The notes: generated by a model not told the origin, from the letters alone. A stretch of 64,000 nt of DNA from Sphingobium bisphenolivorans (GCF_000412635.1 NZ_ASTG01000010.1:124001-188000); one strand, 5' to 3'; shown: positions 26,977-36,793, counted from the first letter of the stretch. Numbers and translations are program-made.

Positions 26977-27873
26977 TCAGGCGCGCTTGCGGCTGGTCGT
27001 CTTGGCGGGCGCCTTGGCAGGTGTTTTTCGCGCAGGCGTCTTTCGCGCTGGCTCCTTCTTGGGCGCAGCCGTGTCCTTCTGCGGCGCGGACCCGACGGAT
27101 TTTTTGAGCGCGGCCATTAGGTCGATGACATTGCTGCCGCGGCTGGCCGGGGCCTCATCCTTATCCTCGATAATGCGGCGGCCCTTGGCCTTTTTCTTCT
27201 TCTCTATCAGCCGTTCGAGCGCATCGACATAGCGGTCGTGGAAGCTGTCGGGCTTGAAGGGCGCGGACTTCTTCTCGATCAGCGCCTCGGCGAGGTCGAG
27301 CAGTTCGGTGTCGGGCTGGGCATCCTCGATCTCACGGAAATAGCTTTGGGCGCGGTTTACCTCGTCGGCGTAGCGGAGGGTTTCCAGGATCATGCCGCGA
27401 CCGCAGGGCTTCAGCGAGACGATATATTCGCGGCCCCGCATCGCCAGTTGGCCCAGGCCGACCTTCTTCGTGCGGCGAAGGGCTTCCCGCAAAACGATGA
27501 AGGCTTCCTCCGCCAGATCGTCGGCCGGGACGACATAATAGGGGCGCTCATAATAGAGCACGTCGATCTCGCTGGCATCGACGAACTGGGTGAGTTCGAG
27601 GGTCTTCTTGCTCTCCAGCTTGACCGCCTCGATCTCGTCGGGGTCGAGCAGGACATAGTCGCCCTTAGAAACCTCAAAACCCTTGACTATATCCTCCGGC
27701 TTCACCGGACCAAGGCCCGGAACGACCTTTTCATAGCGCACTCGTTTGCCGCTGGGCTGGTGGATCTGGTGGAAGGCGATCTGGGCGCCCGACTTGGTGG
27801 CAGAATAGATTTCCACTGGAATGGACACCAGCGCCAGCCTGATCTGACCTTGCCAATATGCGCGAGCGGCCAT
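26977..27873 (-). CDS. ku: Non-homologous end-joining protein Ku
   Basis: A 298-residue bacterial Ku that forms a homodimeric ring on DNA ends and recruits LigD. The core begins MAARAYWQGQIRLALVSIPVEIYSATK and includes FHQIHQPSGKRVRYEKVVPG, YVLLDPDEIEAVKLESKKTLEL, YYERPYYVVPADDLAEEAFIVLREAL and RGREYIVSLKPCGRGMILETLRY. The last 40 residues are a Lys/Pro/Ala-rich basic tail (KKEPARKTPARKTPAKAPAK), which in the family helps DNA binding or threading. The start ATG at 27873 matches the family; upstream in-frame ATGs do not. First gene of the ku-ligD operon. Confidence 0.95.
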   Translation of the reverse strand: MAARAYWQGQIRLALVSIPVEIYSATKSGAQIAFHQIHQPSGKRVRYEKVVPGLGPVKPEDIVKGFEVSKGDYVLLDPDEIEAVKLESKKTLELTQFVDASEIDVLYYERPYYVVPADDLAEEAFIVLREALRRTKKVGLGQLAMRGREYIVSLKPCGRGMILETLRYADEVNRAQSYFREIEDAQPDTELLDLAEALIEKKSAPFKPDSFHDRYVDALERLIEKKKKAKGRRIIEDKDEAPASRGSNVIDLMAALKKSVGSAPQKDTAAPKKEPARKTPARKTPAKAPAKTTSRKRA

Positions 27874-28091
27874 GTGTCGCCTCCTTCTTGCTCGGGGAAA
27901 ATGCGCGAGAATGGACGTGAGTTCCGGGGTCGGTGACCGGAGGAAGGGACGCGAGTTGCAGGATATGGTGGGCTGAAGACGAGTCGAAAGCGACGGAATG
28001 AGGGGCATAGCCAAAGCGTCATGCGACGAGGCGCTTTCGATCTGCGGCAAAATCGCCTAAGCTGGATCATTCAACAGCTATAGGAGCGTTG

Positions 28092-28430
28092 ATGCAATTT
28101 CTGCGGACTGCCTGGTGGGTCGTCATCGCCGTCGCCGCCGCCTTGTTCTTCAAGGCGAATAATCGGCCGGTCGATATCAAGATTTGGGGCGACATCATCT
28201 GGAGTACCAAAATCTGGTTTCCAATGCTGCTTGCCTATCTTCTGGGCGCGCTGCCTTTCTGGATCATGGCACGGGCAACGCGCTGGCGGATGAAGCGCAA
28301 GCTGGAAAATGCCGAGCGGGCCCTGGTGGCGGCAACCGTCACGCCGAGCGCGCCGGCCTCTTCCGCCGCCTTGCCGGCCGAGCCGACGACTACGCCTTCC
28401 CCTTCCCTTTCTGCCACAGGATCAGCATGA
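28092..28430 (+). CDS. LapA domain inner-membrane protein
   Basis: A 112-residue protein with two membrane helices (TAWWVVIAVAAALFFKAN and IWFPMLLAYLLGALPFWIMA). A basic/charged helix (RWRMKRKLENAERAL) and a disordered Pro/Thr/Ser/Ala tail follow. This is the LapA (DUF1049) layout; E. coli LapA works with LapB in controlling LPS synthesis, but small LapA-like proteins are diverse. The ATG at 28092 has GGAG five bases upstream; the TTG just before it is less likely. Its stop codon overlaps the pyrF ATG (ATGA), so the two are translationally coupled. Confidence 0.72.
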   Translation: MQFLRTAWWVVIAVAAALFFKANNRPVDIKIWGDIIWSTKIWFPMLLAYLLGALPFWIMARATRWRMKRKLENAERALVAATVTPSAPASSAALPAEPTTTPSPSLSATGSA

Positions 28431-29101
28431 GCAGCCCCATCTATGTCGCGATCGACACGCCGGATCTTTCCAAGGCGCAGGAGCTTGCCACGCGGGTGCG
28501 CCATCATGTGGGCGGGCTGAAGCTGGGCCTCGAATTCTTCTGCGCCAATGGTCATCACGGCGTGCATGAGATGATGAAGTTCGGGCTGCCGATCTTCCTC
28601 GACCTCAAGCTGCACGACATTCCCAATACTGTCGCCAAGGCGGTGCAGTCGCTCCATGTGCTGGAGCCGGCGATCCTGACCGTCCATGCCGCAGGCGGCC
28701 GCGCCATGCTGGAGGATGCGAAGGCGGCGGCGGGCGTCAAGACGAAGGTGGTGGCGGTGACCGTCCTTACCAGCCTGGACAATGGCGACCTGCTGGACAT
28801 CGGTGTAGGCGGCAAGGCAGAGGATCAGGTGGCGCGGCTCGCCGATCTGGCACGGAGCGCCGGGCTGGACGGGATCGTCTGTTCGGGCGAGGAAGTGGCT
28901 CTGGCGAAGAGGGCATGGCCGGACGGCTTCTTCGTGGTGCCGGGCGTGCGGCCCGCAGGCGGCGCAATGGCCGACCAGAAGCGGGCGGTGACGCCAAGGG
29001 AAGCGCTGGACCGGGGTGCCTCCATCCTGGTGGTTGGGCGGCCAATCAGTCTGGCCGAACATCCCGATATGGCGGCGCGGGAGATCGAGGCGACGCTCTA
29101 G
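28427..29101 (+). CDS. pyrF: Orotidine 5'-phosphate decarboxylase
   Basis: A 224-residue TIM-barrel enzyme producing UMP from OMP in the last step of pyrimidine synthesis. Motifs are IYVAIDTPDLSKA, VGGLKLGLEFF, the catalytic IFLDLKLHDIPNTV (Asp-Lys-His-Asp array), LTVHAAGGRAML, VVAVTVLTSLDNGDL, GIVCSGEE, VVPGVRPAG, and the phosphate site ILVVGRPIS. The ATG at 28427 overlaps the preceding lapA-like gene by four bases. A bidirectional terminator follows. Confidence 0.95.
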   Translation: MSSPIYVAIDTPDLSKAQELATRVRHHVGGLKLGLEFFCANGHHGVHEMMKFGLPIFLDLKLHDIPNTVAKAVQSLHVLEPAILTVHAAGGRAMLEDAKAAAGVKTKVVAVTVLTSLDNGDLLDIGVGGKAEDQVARLADLARSAGLDGIVCSGEEVALAKRAWPDGFFVVPGVRPAGGAMADQKRAVTPREALDRGASILVVGRPISLAEHPDMAAREIEATL

Positions 29102-29163
29102 GATTGGGGCGTGGATAAGTGGTGCTCCTTAAAGCAGGAGCCCGGGGTGCTTATAAGGACAAG

Positions 29164-29192
29164 AAAAAGGGCCGGTTCTCGCCGGCCCTTTT
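29164..29192. terminator. Bidirectional terminator between pyrF and the porin-like gene
   Basis: AAAAAGGGCCGG and CCGGCCCTTTT flank a short loop, with A-run on the left and T-run on the right. It would serve both convergent genes. Confidence 0.8.
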
Positions 29193-29200
29193 CCGTTGGG

Positions 29201-29854
29201 TCAGAAGCGCCACCCGACGCTGGCAACGACCTGATGCCGATCGGTATCGACGTTGAATTCGCTGCTGGTGGTGCCGTCATCGAAGGTGATGTGCCCACTA
29301 TCATATTTGGAGTAGCGATATTCGACCTTGGCGAAGCTGTTGGAGGTGAGGGCACGTTCCACGCCCCCGCCCACACGCCACCCGTCCAGCTTGAAGGAGG
29401 TGTCGGTTTCCTGATTGGTCGTGCCGGCGAGCACGTCGAGCTTCGTATTGGTATAGCCGCCCTTCACATAGACCAGCGTATTGGGGCTGGCGAGGATACC
29501 GGCGCGCGCGCCGATATAGAGGTCGCGGCCCTGCTTCACGCGGCCGAAACCGAAATCGGTGGTTAGGTTGCTGCGGCTGCTCTTGGCGGTCGAATCCGTG
29601 AACTCGCCCTCGACGCCGACGACCGCGCTGCCAAGATTGACGTCATAGCCCGCGCCCACGCCATAGAGGAGGCCGTCGATCTTCTGATCGTCGCGGTCAT
29701 TGTCGTTATCGACCGTGCTGCCTGCGCCGGTATGGTCATAGCCCAGGATCGCCTCGACCCGAGGGCCGGTGAAGGTGGGACCTACGTCCTGCGCCAGGGC
29801 CGGGCTGGCGACCGCGCTGCCGGCCAGAAGCGTTGCGACCATGATCTTCTTCAT
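29201..29854 (-). CDS. Outer-membrane beta-barrel protein (OmpA-like/Omp25 type)
   Basis: A 217-residue protein with a signal peptide (MKKIMVATLLAGSAVASPALAQ). The mature part has alternating strands rich in aromatic and glycine residues and ends in the outer-membrane signature VASVGWRF with a C-terminal Phe. Segments such as GLLYGVGAGYDVNLGSAVVGVEGEF, LYIGARAGILASPNTLVYVKGGYTN and WRVGGGVERALTSNSFAKVEYRYSKY match eight-stranded porin-family barrels. The acidic loop DNDNDRDD is notable. Family members are structural or adhesin-like; a transport role is unproven. No operon partners. Confidence 0.85.
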   Translation of the reverse strand: MKKIMVATLLAGSAVASPALAQDVGPTFTGPRVEAILGYDHTGAGSTVDNDNDRDDQKIDGLLYGVGAGYDVNLGSAVVGVEGEFTDSTAKSSRSNLTTDFGFGRVKQGRDLYIGARAGILASPNTLVYVKGGYTNTKLDVLAGTTNQETDTSFKLDGWRVGGGVERALTSNSFAKVEYRYSKYDSGHITFDDGTTSSEFNVDTDRHQVVASVGWRF

Positions 29855-30033
29855 GCGGATACTCCAATCTACTTTTCCACTCGTCCCCTTTGGCGAGGGG
29901 TGAGAGGCTCAAGTCGCGGCGCCCCGGGAAGTTGCATGAACGTCAGATAAACGGCTGAATCTGTGGCAAACTTGCCACTGTTCCGCTCGGTCTGTCTGAT
30001 TGCGGGCGCGGTTCGACCGTAAAGGGGAAAGGA

Positions 30034-33000
30034 TCAATAATCCTTGGAGACGCGCACATTGGCGCTTTGCCGGCCCAGGGTCGAGATCGCACCCAGCAGC
30101 GAAAGCCAGCGCGTGACCTGATATTCGATGCGGGTCGCGGAATAGCCCTGCCCGTCGGTGATCAGCTCCACATAGGTCTTGCGGGTGAGATATTTGCCCG
30201 CCGCGATCGAGGTCCCCTGTCCCTGCGTCGGATCGGCGGCGATGATCCGCAGTCGGTCGAGGCCCGCCGCCTTGCGCACCGCGTTGATGGGATCGAGCCC
30301 GCCCTCCCCCTGCAAGGAGCCGACGGCGGAGGCGAGCTGGATCGCTTCGGGCGCCGAGAGGTTGGTGATCGAGGTGCCGAAAAGGATACGCGAGAGCAGC
30401 TCTTCCTGCGGCAGCGCGGGGATGCTGGTGAAGCTGATGACGGGCTTGAGGCCGGTGCCGCCGACATGGATGGTGGCGGTAAGGTCGTTGACGTCGGCCT
30501 CCGCATCAATGTCGAGCATGGGGTTGACCGGCGTGCGGCCGTCGAACTGGATCTTGCCTTCCTTGAGGTCGAAGCGGCGGCCGGCAAAGTCGTAGGTGCC
30601 GCGCACAAGGTCCGCCGTGCCGCCGATCGCAGGGCTGGCGACGGTGCCGCCAATGTCGAGATTGGCGCGCCACTCGCTCTCGATGCCGAGGCCGGTGACC
30701 ATCAGGCGGTTGCGGGCGCGTGCCTTGATCGCGAGCGCCCAGGGCGTGCTGGCGCGGGGCCGTTCGATCTCCTCACCGCGGCGGTTGATCTCCACCACCT
30801 TGAGTTCGGGGATCTGCGCGACTGCGGCAGCGCGTCCCAGGGTGAAGCGGCTCCGGTTGAGCGTCAGGTCGCCGGCAATGGTGCCGCCGACGCCGGTGGA
30901 CGTGAGGGTGATAGGGCCGGTCACTGCGGCGGCGATGTCGTCGCGCTCCAACAAGGCGGCGTTTTCGGCCTGGAGGCGAAGGTCCATGCCAACCCCGGCG
31001 ATGCCGTTGAAGGTGAAGCTGCCGGTGCCGGTGACGGTGCCGCCATTATGCGCGGTGGCGCTGAAGTCCGTCATGACAAGCTGCGCGCCGGAGAAGCGGC
31101 CGCGCGCCCTGACGCCGTGCAGGCGCATGCCGGTGACGGGGCTGTTGATGGCTGCGCCGCCGGTGGCGAGCGATCCGCTGATAACCGGATTGCCGAGCGT
31201 GCCGCGCGCGTCGGCAGTGACGCCGACCGGGCCGGAGATGTCGACGATCTCCACGCCTGTCAGCCGCCAGAGCGTGTCCGCCGTGCCGCGGAAGCGCAGC
31301 TGCGCGAAGAGGCGCGCGCGGTTCAGCCGCTCTACGAGGCTCCCCTCCGTCCCGAGCGGGGTCAGCAGCGCCTGGGCGCGGCCGATCGTCTGCCCATCCG
31401 CGAGGAAGGTCATGCGGGTGGCGAGGCGGTCCTGCGTCAGCACGGCATTGACCCCGGCATCGACGGGGCGGGAACTGAGCGACAGGCCGGAGCGCGAGAG
31501 GCCGCGCACCCGCAGCTCCGCCTTGCCGGTGGGCATGGCCCCGCGCGTCTGGACATAGCTGAGCGAGCCCGTCGCCGTGCCGCCAAGCCCGAGATTGTCG
31601 GAGGCGATATCGAGCAGCGAGAGCGGCAGCTTCTGCATCCGCGCCTCTATGCTGGTGGTCTGGCCGCTCAATTCTCCGCCCAGTTGCAGCGAACCGCCGG
31701 CATAGCTGATCGTCACGGGAGAGAGGCGCCAGCCGCCCTCGGTCCGGGTGAATAGCGCGGCGCGGGTCAGACGGATGGGGCGCTTGTCGATGGTGCCGCT
31801 GGCCGAGAGGCGGATGCGGTCGGGATCCAGCAGCGCCTCGCCTTGCAGGTCGAACAAGCGGCCACGCTGGCCCGACAGGCTGGCGCGCACCTTGCCGCTG
31901 CCGTCCACGAGTTCGGCGTTGGCGGCAAGACGGCCAAGCAGGATGCCGCCGACGCGCAGGCCTCGCGCCTGCACGGTGGCGTTGACGGATGTGCCGGCGG
32001 GATCGAGCAGGATCGTCGCGTCGAGCTTGCCCCGGCGAACCCCGATGACGGTGGGGCCATCGAAGCTAGCGTCGGTGGCGTCGAGCTTCAGGACGAGTTG
32101 CTGAACGCCCCGGACCGGCGCGAAGCCGATGGTGCCGCTGAGCGGGCCGCTGACCGCCAGCTGCCCATCCAAGCCGCCCTCGACCGGGCGCAGGTCGCCG
32201 CTGGCGGTGACGCCGGACGCCGTGACCCGCGCGATGCGGACCACCGCCTGCCCGCCGGGGGGCAGGAGGATGGCGCCGTCACCCTTGAAGGCACCGAGGG
32301 TCGATCCGCCCTCGGCCGTAAAGCTGTAGCCACTCGCATCGGGGATCAGATGCGCGTGCATATTGGTGACGCCCAGCGCTTTCAGCGGACTTTGCAGGAC
32401 GAGATCGATCGTCGGCTTTTCGATCTTGCCATCGAGCACGAGGCGGAGCGGGCCGTAGCTTTTGTGCTGGCCGGTTCCTTCGAAATGGAAGCTGCCGTCG
32501 CGGCGGCGATAGCCCGTGGCATTGAGCCCGATATGGGGCGCTTCAAGGCGAAGATCGGTGAAGTGGAGCTGCCCGTCGGGGCCTAGCGACAGGCCGCTGC
32601 GCACGACGGGAAGGCCGCCGCCCAGGGACCGCAGGAAGCTGTTGTCGAGCCGCCGCATCCGTGCGACCGCATGGCCGCTGAGCGTGAAGGCGCCCTTGGG
32701 TCCGGGAACCGCGCGCAGTTTGGACGACAGATCGACGATCCCGAGGCCGCGAATGGCCAGGCCGTTGATCTGCCCGTCCAGGCCGAAATCATATCGCCCG
32801 GTTCTCAGGTTCGCGAGCATGATGAGCCGGCCACGCAGCTTGTCCGACCGCACCGCCATCGGATTGCTGACGATCTGCTGGTCCTTCAGCTGGAGCGTGC
32901 CGTCGAGCTGGAAATTGCGGATGATGCCGGCGATGAGGTCGCCATGGCCCTCAAGGCTGCGGGCGCGCAAACGAATGGGAATGATGGCAGGGCCGCCCCG

Positions 33001-34215
33001 TGCCTTCCATCCCTTGCCATCGGCGCGCACCTCGCGGATGACGGTCTTGCTGAAGGCCAGTTGTTTGGCGGTCAGAAGATATTCGTAGCCGAAACCGGCG
33101 AGCGGCCCGTCGAGCCGAACCCGCGCGGCCACGTCGCGGCCGCGCATATTCTTGAGCAGAGCCTGCGGCCGGGCAAGCTTCACATCGACCAGCATATTGT
33201 CGAGCGCGTTGTTGCGCAGGTCGATGGCGCCATCCGCGTTCAGGTCGATCGCGGCGGAGCGCAGGGCAAGCTTGCCGTCGATCACCCGGTTGGTCAGCGA
33301 TCCGCTCGCGGTAACGGCGAGGCGTGGCGAGAAGAGGCGCTTGGCGAGCCCCTGCCCCGCCAGAGCCGCACCCTCAATCGTGCCGGTCGCGGTGTAGGCG
33401 CCGCTGCGCGCGGCAAGCTTCAGGTCGATCGCCGGTTCACTGCTGAGCGTGCCAGCGAGCCGCCCGTCCCAGCGGGTCCAGCTGCCCTTGCCCCGAATGC
33501 GCAGATTGGCGTCCTGCTTGAGCCCGGCCATCAGCGCGAGCACGCCGCCATTCGGCGCATTGACGGTGACGTCGAGGTCGAACCTGTTATCGTCGGGCCT
33601 GCTATCGAGCGCGATGTTCAGCGCGTCCTCGCCATTCAGCACCCGGGCGGACAGATCAATGATCGCGCGCCCTCCGCGAATGTCAGCGTCGCCTGAAAGC
33701 GTGGCCTGCTGCACCTTGCCCGTCACGCCCCGATCGATGATGAGACGGCCGACCGAAAACTCCATAAGGCGGATATCGAAGCCCGGCAGGATCGGCCCTT
33801 CCCGCTCGCTGGGGTTGAGCTTGGGCAGCTTGTGCAGGGTCGCCTGCGGAATGACGAGCCGGTCGATGTCGAGCCGGTTGGAGAGCCAGGCGAAGGGCCA
33901 CCATTGAAGCTCCACGCGCGGCGCGTCGAGGAAGCTGCCCTTCGGATCCGACAAAGTGAGGCCATAGAGGACAGCCTTGTGATAGATGCTGCCTTCTATG
34001 CGATCGACATGGATGCGCAGGCCCGATGGCGGGCTGATCCGCACGATGCGCGACACAAGGAAGCGGTGGCCGGGGGCCGTGTCGAGCCATACCAGCGCCG
34101 CCGCCATGATCAGCAGAAGCAGCGCCACGAAACCCGCCAGCCAACGCTCCCACCGCGCGAATTTCCTGCGGCGGCGTGGCGGCGGCGTGGCGGCTTCGGG
34201 CTGGCCTTCGTCCAT
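30034..34215 (-). CDS. tamB: Translocation and assembly module protein TamB
   Basis: About 1393 residues with one N-terminal membrane helix (WLAGFVALLLLIMAAALVWL). A very long beta-rich region of AsmA/DUF490 character follows, then the conserved TamB C-terminal domain (LKEGKIQFDGRTPVNPMLDIDAEAD, ISFTSIPALPQEELLSRILFGTSITNLSAPEAIQLASAVGSL). TamB spans the periplasm and, with TamA, helps insert outer-membrane proteins or move phospholipids. The ATG at 34215 overlaps the last base of the tamA stop (TGATG), so tamA and tamB are translationally coupled. An in-frame TTG one codon earlier is a less likely start. Confidence 0.93.
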   Translation of the reverse strand: MDEGQPEAATPPPRRRRKFARWERWLAGFVALLLLIMAAALVWLDTAPGHRFLVSRIVRISPPSGLRIHVDRIEGSIYHKAVLYGLTLSDPKGSFLDAPRVELQWWPFAWLSNRLDIDRLVIPQATLHKLPKLNPSEREGPILPGFDIRLMEFSVGRLIIDRGVTGKVQQATLSGDADIRGGRAIIDLSARVLNGEDALNIALDSRPDDNRFDLDVTVNAPNGGVLALMAGLKQDANLRIRGKGSWTRWDGRLAGTLSSEPAIDLKLAARSGAYTATGTIEGAALAGQGLAKRLFSPRLAVTASGSLTNRVIDGKLALRSAAIDLNADGAIDLRNNALDNMLVDVKLARPQALLKNMRGRDVAARVRLDGPLAGFGYEYLLTAKQLAFSKTVIREVRADGKGWKARGGPAIIPIRLRARSLEGHGDLIAGIIRNFQLDGTLQLKDQQIVSNPMAVRSDKLRGRLIMLANLRTGRYDFGLDGQINGLAIRGLGIVDLSSKLRAVPGPKGAFTLSGHAVARMRRLDNSFLRSLGGGLPVVRSGLSLGPDGQLHFTDLRLEAPHIGLNATGYRRRDGSFHFEGTGQHKSYGPLRLVLDGKIEKPTIDLVLQSPLKALGVTNMHAHLIPDASGYSFTAEGGSTLGAFKGDGAILLPPGGQAVVRIARVTASGVTASGDLRPVEGGLDGQLAVSGPLSGTIGFAPVRGVQQLVLKLDATDASFDGPTVIGVRRGKLDATILLDPAGTSVNATVQARGLRVGGILLGRLAANAELVDGSGKVRASLSGQRGRLFDLQGEALLDPDRIRLSASGTIDKRPIRLTRAALFTRTEGGWRLSPVTISYAGGSLQLGGELSGQTTSIEARMQKLPLSLLDIASDNLGLGGTATGSLSYVQTRGAMPTGKAELRVRGLSRSGLSLSSRPVDAGVNAVLTQDRLATRMTFLADGQTIGRAQALLTPLGTEGSLVERLNRARLFAQLRFRGTADTLWRLTGVEIVDISGPVGVTADARGTLGNPVISGSLATGGAAINSPVTGMRLHGVRARGRFSGAQLVMTDFSATAHNGGTVTGTGSFTFNGIAGVGMDLRLQAENAALLERDDIAAAVTGPITLTSTGVGGTIAGDLTLNRSRFTLGRAAAVAQIPELKVVEINRRGEEIERPRASTPWALAIKARARNRLMVTGLGIESEWRANLDIGGTVASPAIGGTADLVRGTYDFAGRRFDLKEGKIQFDGRTPVNPMLDIDAEADVNDLTATIHVGGTGLKPVISFTSIPALPQEELLSRILFGTSITNLSAPEAIQLASAVGSLQGEGGLDPINAVRKAAGLDRLRIIAADPTQGQGTSIAAGKYLTRKTYVELITDGQGYSATRIEYQVTRWLSLLGAISTLGRQSANVRVSKDY

Positions 34216-36263
34216 CAAAAGGCCTGACCCAGCGAGACATAGACGGCGACCTTCGGATCACCCGGCTGGGGATTGAGCGGGGTTCCGACATCGATGCGGA
34301 TCGGGCCGAAGCTGCTGTAATAACGCAGCCCAAGCCCGGCGCCGATGCGAAGATCCCTGAAGCGCGGCAGGAAGGTCGTGGAGATATTGCCGGCATCGAC
34401 GAAGGGCACGACGCCGAAATTGCCGAAGCGGATGCGGGATTCGAGCGAAAATTCGGCCAAGCTCTTGCCGCCCACGGGCTTATCGTCCGGGCCGTAGCGC
34501 GGACCGATCGCCTGATAGCCATAGCCGCGCACCGACGCGCCGCCGCCTGCGTAAAATCGCCGTGAAGGAGCGATACGATCGACCGTCGAACCGAGTATCG
34601 TGCCGAAGCGGCTGCGCGCCGCGATGACGATGCGGTCGCTCACCGGTTGATAGATGCTGCCGTCCAGCTGCACCCGGGCATAGCCGAAACTGCTGTTCTG
34701 GAACGAGAGTTCAGGGCTGATGCGGCCGCCGAGGCGAAAGCCCTTCGTCGGATTGAGCAAGTCGTCGCTGCCGTCATAGGTGAGGCTGAGCGGAACGGCG
34801 CCGATCAGGAATGTGCGGCGGCTGCCGCCGCTGAAAGCGTCCGCTTCGTCCGACGCGATCAGTTCGGCGCCGATGCGCCACACCCATTTCTTCTGGAAGA
34901 GGATGTTGGTCTGCCGCTCCAGCGCGCCCGCCAGCGTGATGGTACGCGCGTCATAGGCATCGCGCTTGATGTTGCTGACCGACAGCAGGCCGGTCAGCAC
35001 ATGGTCCCGCTCCCGAAAATTGTTGCGGCGATAGGTGAAGGAGGCGGTTTGTTCCTGCGTACCGATCACGCCGCGCAGCGTGACCGCGCCTTCGGGCGGG
35101 AAGAGATTGCGATGCTGCCAGCTGACCTCCGCGCGATAGCCTTCGCCCGTGCCATAGCCCAGTTCCCCGGCGATGGTGCGCAGCGGCGCAGGGCGCGCCT
35201 CTATGGCAAGATCGACATGCTCGCCATCGCCCGCATCCACGGGCGTCAGCGTCAGCGAGGAGACGAGGCCCGTCGCCACCAGCGCCTGCCGCAAATCCTC
35301 CACATCCGACGCCATATAGGTGTCGCCCGGTTCGAAGCGGGCGATCCGCTGGACATGGCGCGCGCTGAACAACGCCTCGTCCTTCATGCGGATCTGACCG
35401 AAGGTCCGATAGGCGCCGGGCGCGACGATGATGTCGAGATCGCCCTTCCGCTCCTCATGGTCGATGCGGACTTCCGGCTCCTCCACCTTGCCGAAGGGAA
35501 AGCCATTTTCGGCAAGCGCGAGGGTCAAGGCGTCCCGGCCGGCGAGGATCGCATCGGCCTCGACCGGATCGCCAGCCTCGACAGGGAAGGCGGCGCGGAG
35601 CCGGGGTTCCCGCTCGCCGGTGGAGGCCAAGCCTTCGATATCGACCGACGAAAGGAGGTAGCGGGTGCCAGGCGCGATATCGAAAGTGACGGCAAGGCGG
35701 TCGCTCCCCGGCGGGGGTGCAGCGACGCTGCTGCGCACGCGGGCGGCATAATAGCCCTTGGCGCGTAGCAGGCGGTCGAGCAATTCGCTGTCTTCCTTGA
35801 TGCGGCGGTTGATCTGGGCAAGGTTCGCGGGCTTCCCCTCGCCAAGATGAAGGACCGACAGTTCGTTGAAGCGGCTGTTGAACTGCGCGTCGGCGATACC
35901 GTCAAGGCCGGCCAGGCGCAGCGTGTAGCGGCGCTCCTCACCGGTGTCGGCGAAGGTGGCGATATCTTCCTCCGCTGGTGCCGCATCGACCGCTTCGACC
36001 GGATTCTCAGCGGGGAGCGGCGCGGCCTCGGCGGCCGGATCGCGTGGCAGCAGGGCGACGTCATCGGGCTGGCCCATATCGGGCCAATCGACGCCGATAT
36101 CGGGCATAGGATCGAGCGGACTGTCCTGATCGGGCGCGGCCTCAGCCGGCGGCACGGTTTGCGCATAAACCACGGGCGCGAGCAGAAGCAGCGGCGCAAG
36201 GAAGAGGCGAGCAGCTTGCGGCATGCCTGAAGTGCGGCGGCTGTTCCGCAAACCGGTGTTCAT
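34215..36263 (-). CDS. tamA: Outer-membrane assembly protein TamA (Omp85 family)
   Basis: A 682-residue Omp85 protein with an N-terminal signal region (ARLFLAPLLLLAPVVYAQ). An acidic, disordered stretch to about residue 100 and POTRA domains (RRYTLRLAGLDGIADAQFNSRF, YLLSSVDIEGLASTGEREPRLRA, RTFGQIRMKDEALFSARHVQRIARF) follow. The C-terminal bacterial surface antigen barrel has RLGGRISPELSF, GASVRGYGYQAIGPR (the RGY element of Omp85 loop 6), FGVVPFVDAGNIS and the ending PQPGDPKVAVYVSLGQAF. It is partnered with the overlapping tamB. The start at 36263 gives 13 residues before a second ATG at 36224 that would also yield a signal peptide; neither has a strong ribosome-binding site. Confidence 0.92.
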   Translation of the reverse strand: MNTGLRNSRRTSGMPQAARLFLAPLLLLAPVVYAQTVPPAEAAPDQDSPLDPMPDIGVDWPDMGQPDDVALLPRDPAAEAAPLPAENPVEAVDAAPAEEDIATFADTGEERRYTLRLAGLDGIADAQFNSRFNELSVLHLGEGKPANLAQINRRIKEDSELLDRLLRAKGYYAARVRSSVAAPPPGSDRLAVTFDIAPGTRYLLSSVDIEGLASTGEREPRLRAAFPVEAGDPVEADAILAGRDALTLALAENGFPFGKVEEPEVRIDHEERKGDLDIIVAPGAYRTFGQIRMKDEALFSARHVQRIARFEPGDTYMASDVEDLRQALVATGLVSSLTLTPVDAGDGEHVDLAIEARPAPLRTIAGELGYGTGEGYRAEVSWQHRNLFPPEGAVTLRGVIGTQEQTASFTYRRNNFRERDHVLTGLLSVSNIKRDAYDARTITLAGALERQTNILFQKKWVWRIGAELIASDEADAFSGGSRRTFLIGAVPLSLTYDGSDDLLNPTKGFRLGGRISPELSFQNSSFGYARVQLDGSIYQPVSDRIVIAARSRFGTILGSTVDRIAPSRRFYAGGGASVRGYGYQAIGPRYGPDDKPVGGKSLAEFSLESRIRFGNFGVVPFVDAGNISTTFLPRFRDLRIGAGLGLRYYSSFGPIRIDVGTPLNPQPGDPKVAVYVSLGQAF

Positions 36264-36322
36264 ATGGCTGATCTAGACCAGATATCAGGCAAATGACCAG
36301 CCCCGAAGCGGCGGCCGGCCGA

Positions 36323-36793
36323 TCAGAAGGCGGTGTTGAGCCGATCCAGCAGAGCGCGGGCCGGGCTGGCGGTCGGCTGGCTCCTGGGAACGCCCATGCG
36401 ATCCTGCAGCCGGGCGACCCGGTCGTAAAGATCCTGGCTCGCCTCTATCAGCGCGCGGGCGGCGAACGGGAAGGTCGAGGCGATGGCCGGGTCCGTTCCG
36501 GCGGCGTGGCCGAGCCGATATTTGTCGTTGCTCAGCTCATCCGCGCTGATCTCGCCCCGCTGCCATGCGCGCTGGCTGAGCAGCCAGGCGATGATGTGCA
36601 TGAGGCGGGTCGTGACCTTCAGCGATTCGCATGCGAAGGAGACGCGCCGGATCGGGTCCTCCATCTCCAGGTCGGCCGCTTCCCGCACGTCGAAATAGGC
36701 GCGTGCCTCATCCGCCATGACCATGGCTTCGACATAGAGGCCATCGACCAGCCGGGTGTGAAGACCAGGATCAGGAGTGAGGACGGGATACAT
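36323..36793 (-). CDS. rcdA: DUF1465 family protein, RcdA-like protease adaptor
   Basis: A 156-residue helical protein (VDGLYVEAMVMADEARAYFDV, RVSFACESLKVTTRLMHIIAWLLSQRAWQRGEIS, YRLG). It matches DUF1465, the family of Caulobacter RcdA, which helps deliver CtrA and other substrates to ClpXP at the cell pole. The C-terminal tail is disordered, as in RcdA. The ATG at 36793 was chosen because the open frame upstream is not conserved. The ClpXP-adaptor role in this organism is inference from the family. Confidence 0.75.
   Translation of the reverse strand: MYPVLTPDPGLHTRLVDGLYVEAMVMADEARAYFDVREAADLEMEDPIRRVSFACESLKVTTRLMHIIAWLLSQRAWQRGEISADELSNDKYRLGHAAGTDPAIASTFPFAARALIEASQDLYDRVARLQDRMGVPRSQPTASPARALLDRLNTAF

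Noticed and set aside
30067..31755. A 562-residue plus-strand frame opposite tamB
   Set aside because: High GC at third positions keeps the antisense frame open; its composition (Arg/Ala/Gly/Asp) is that of a shadow, and TamB is well supported.
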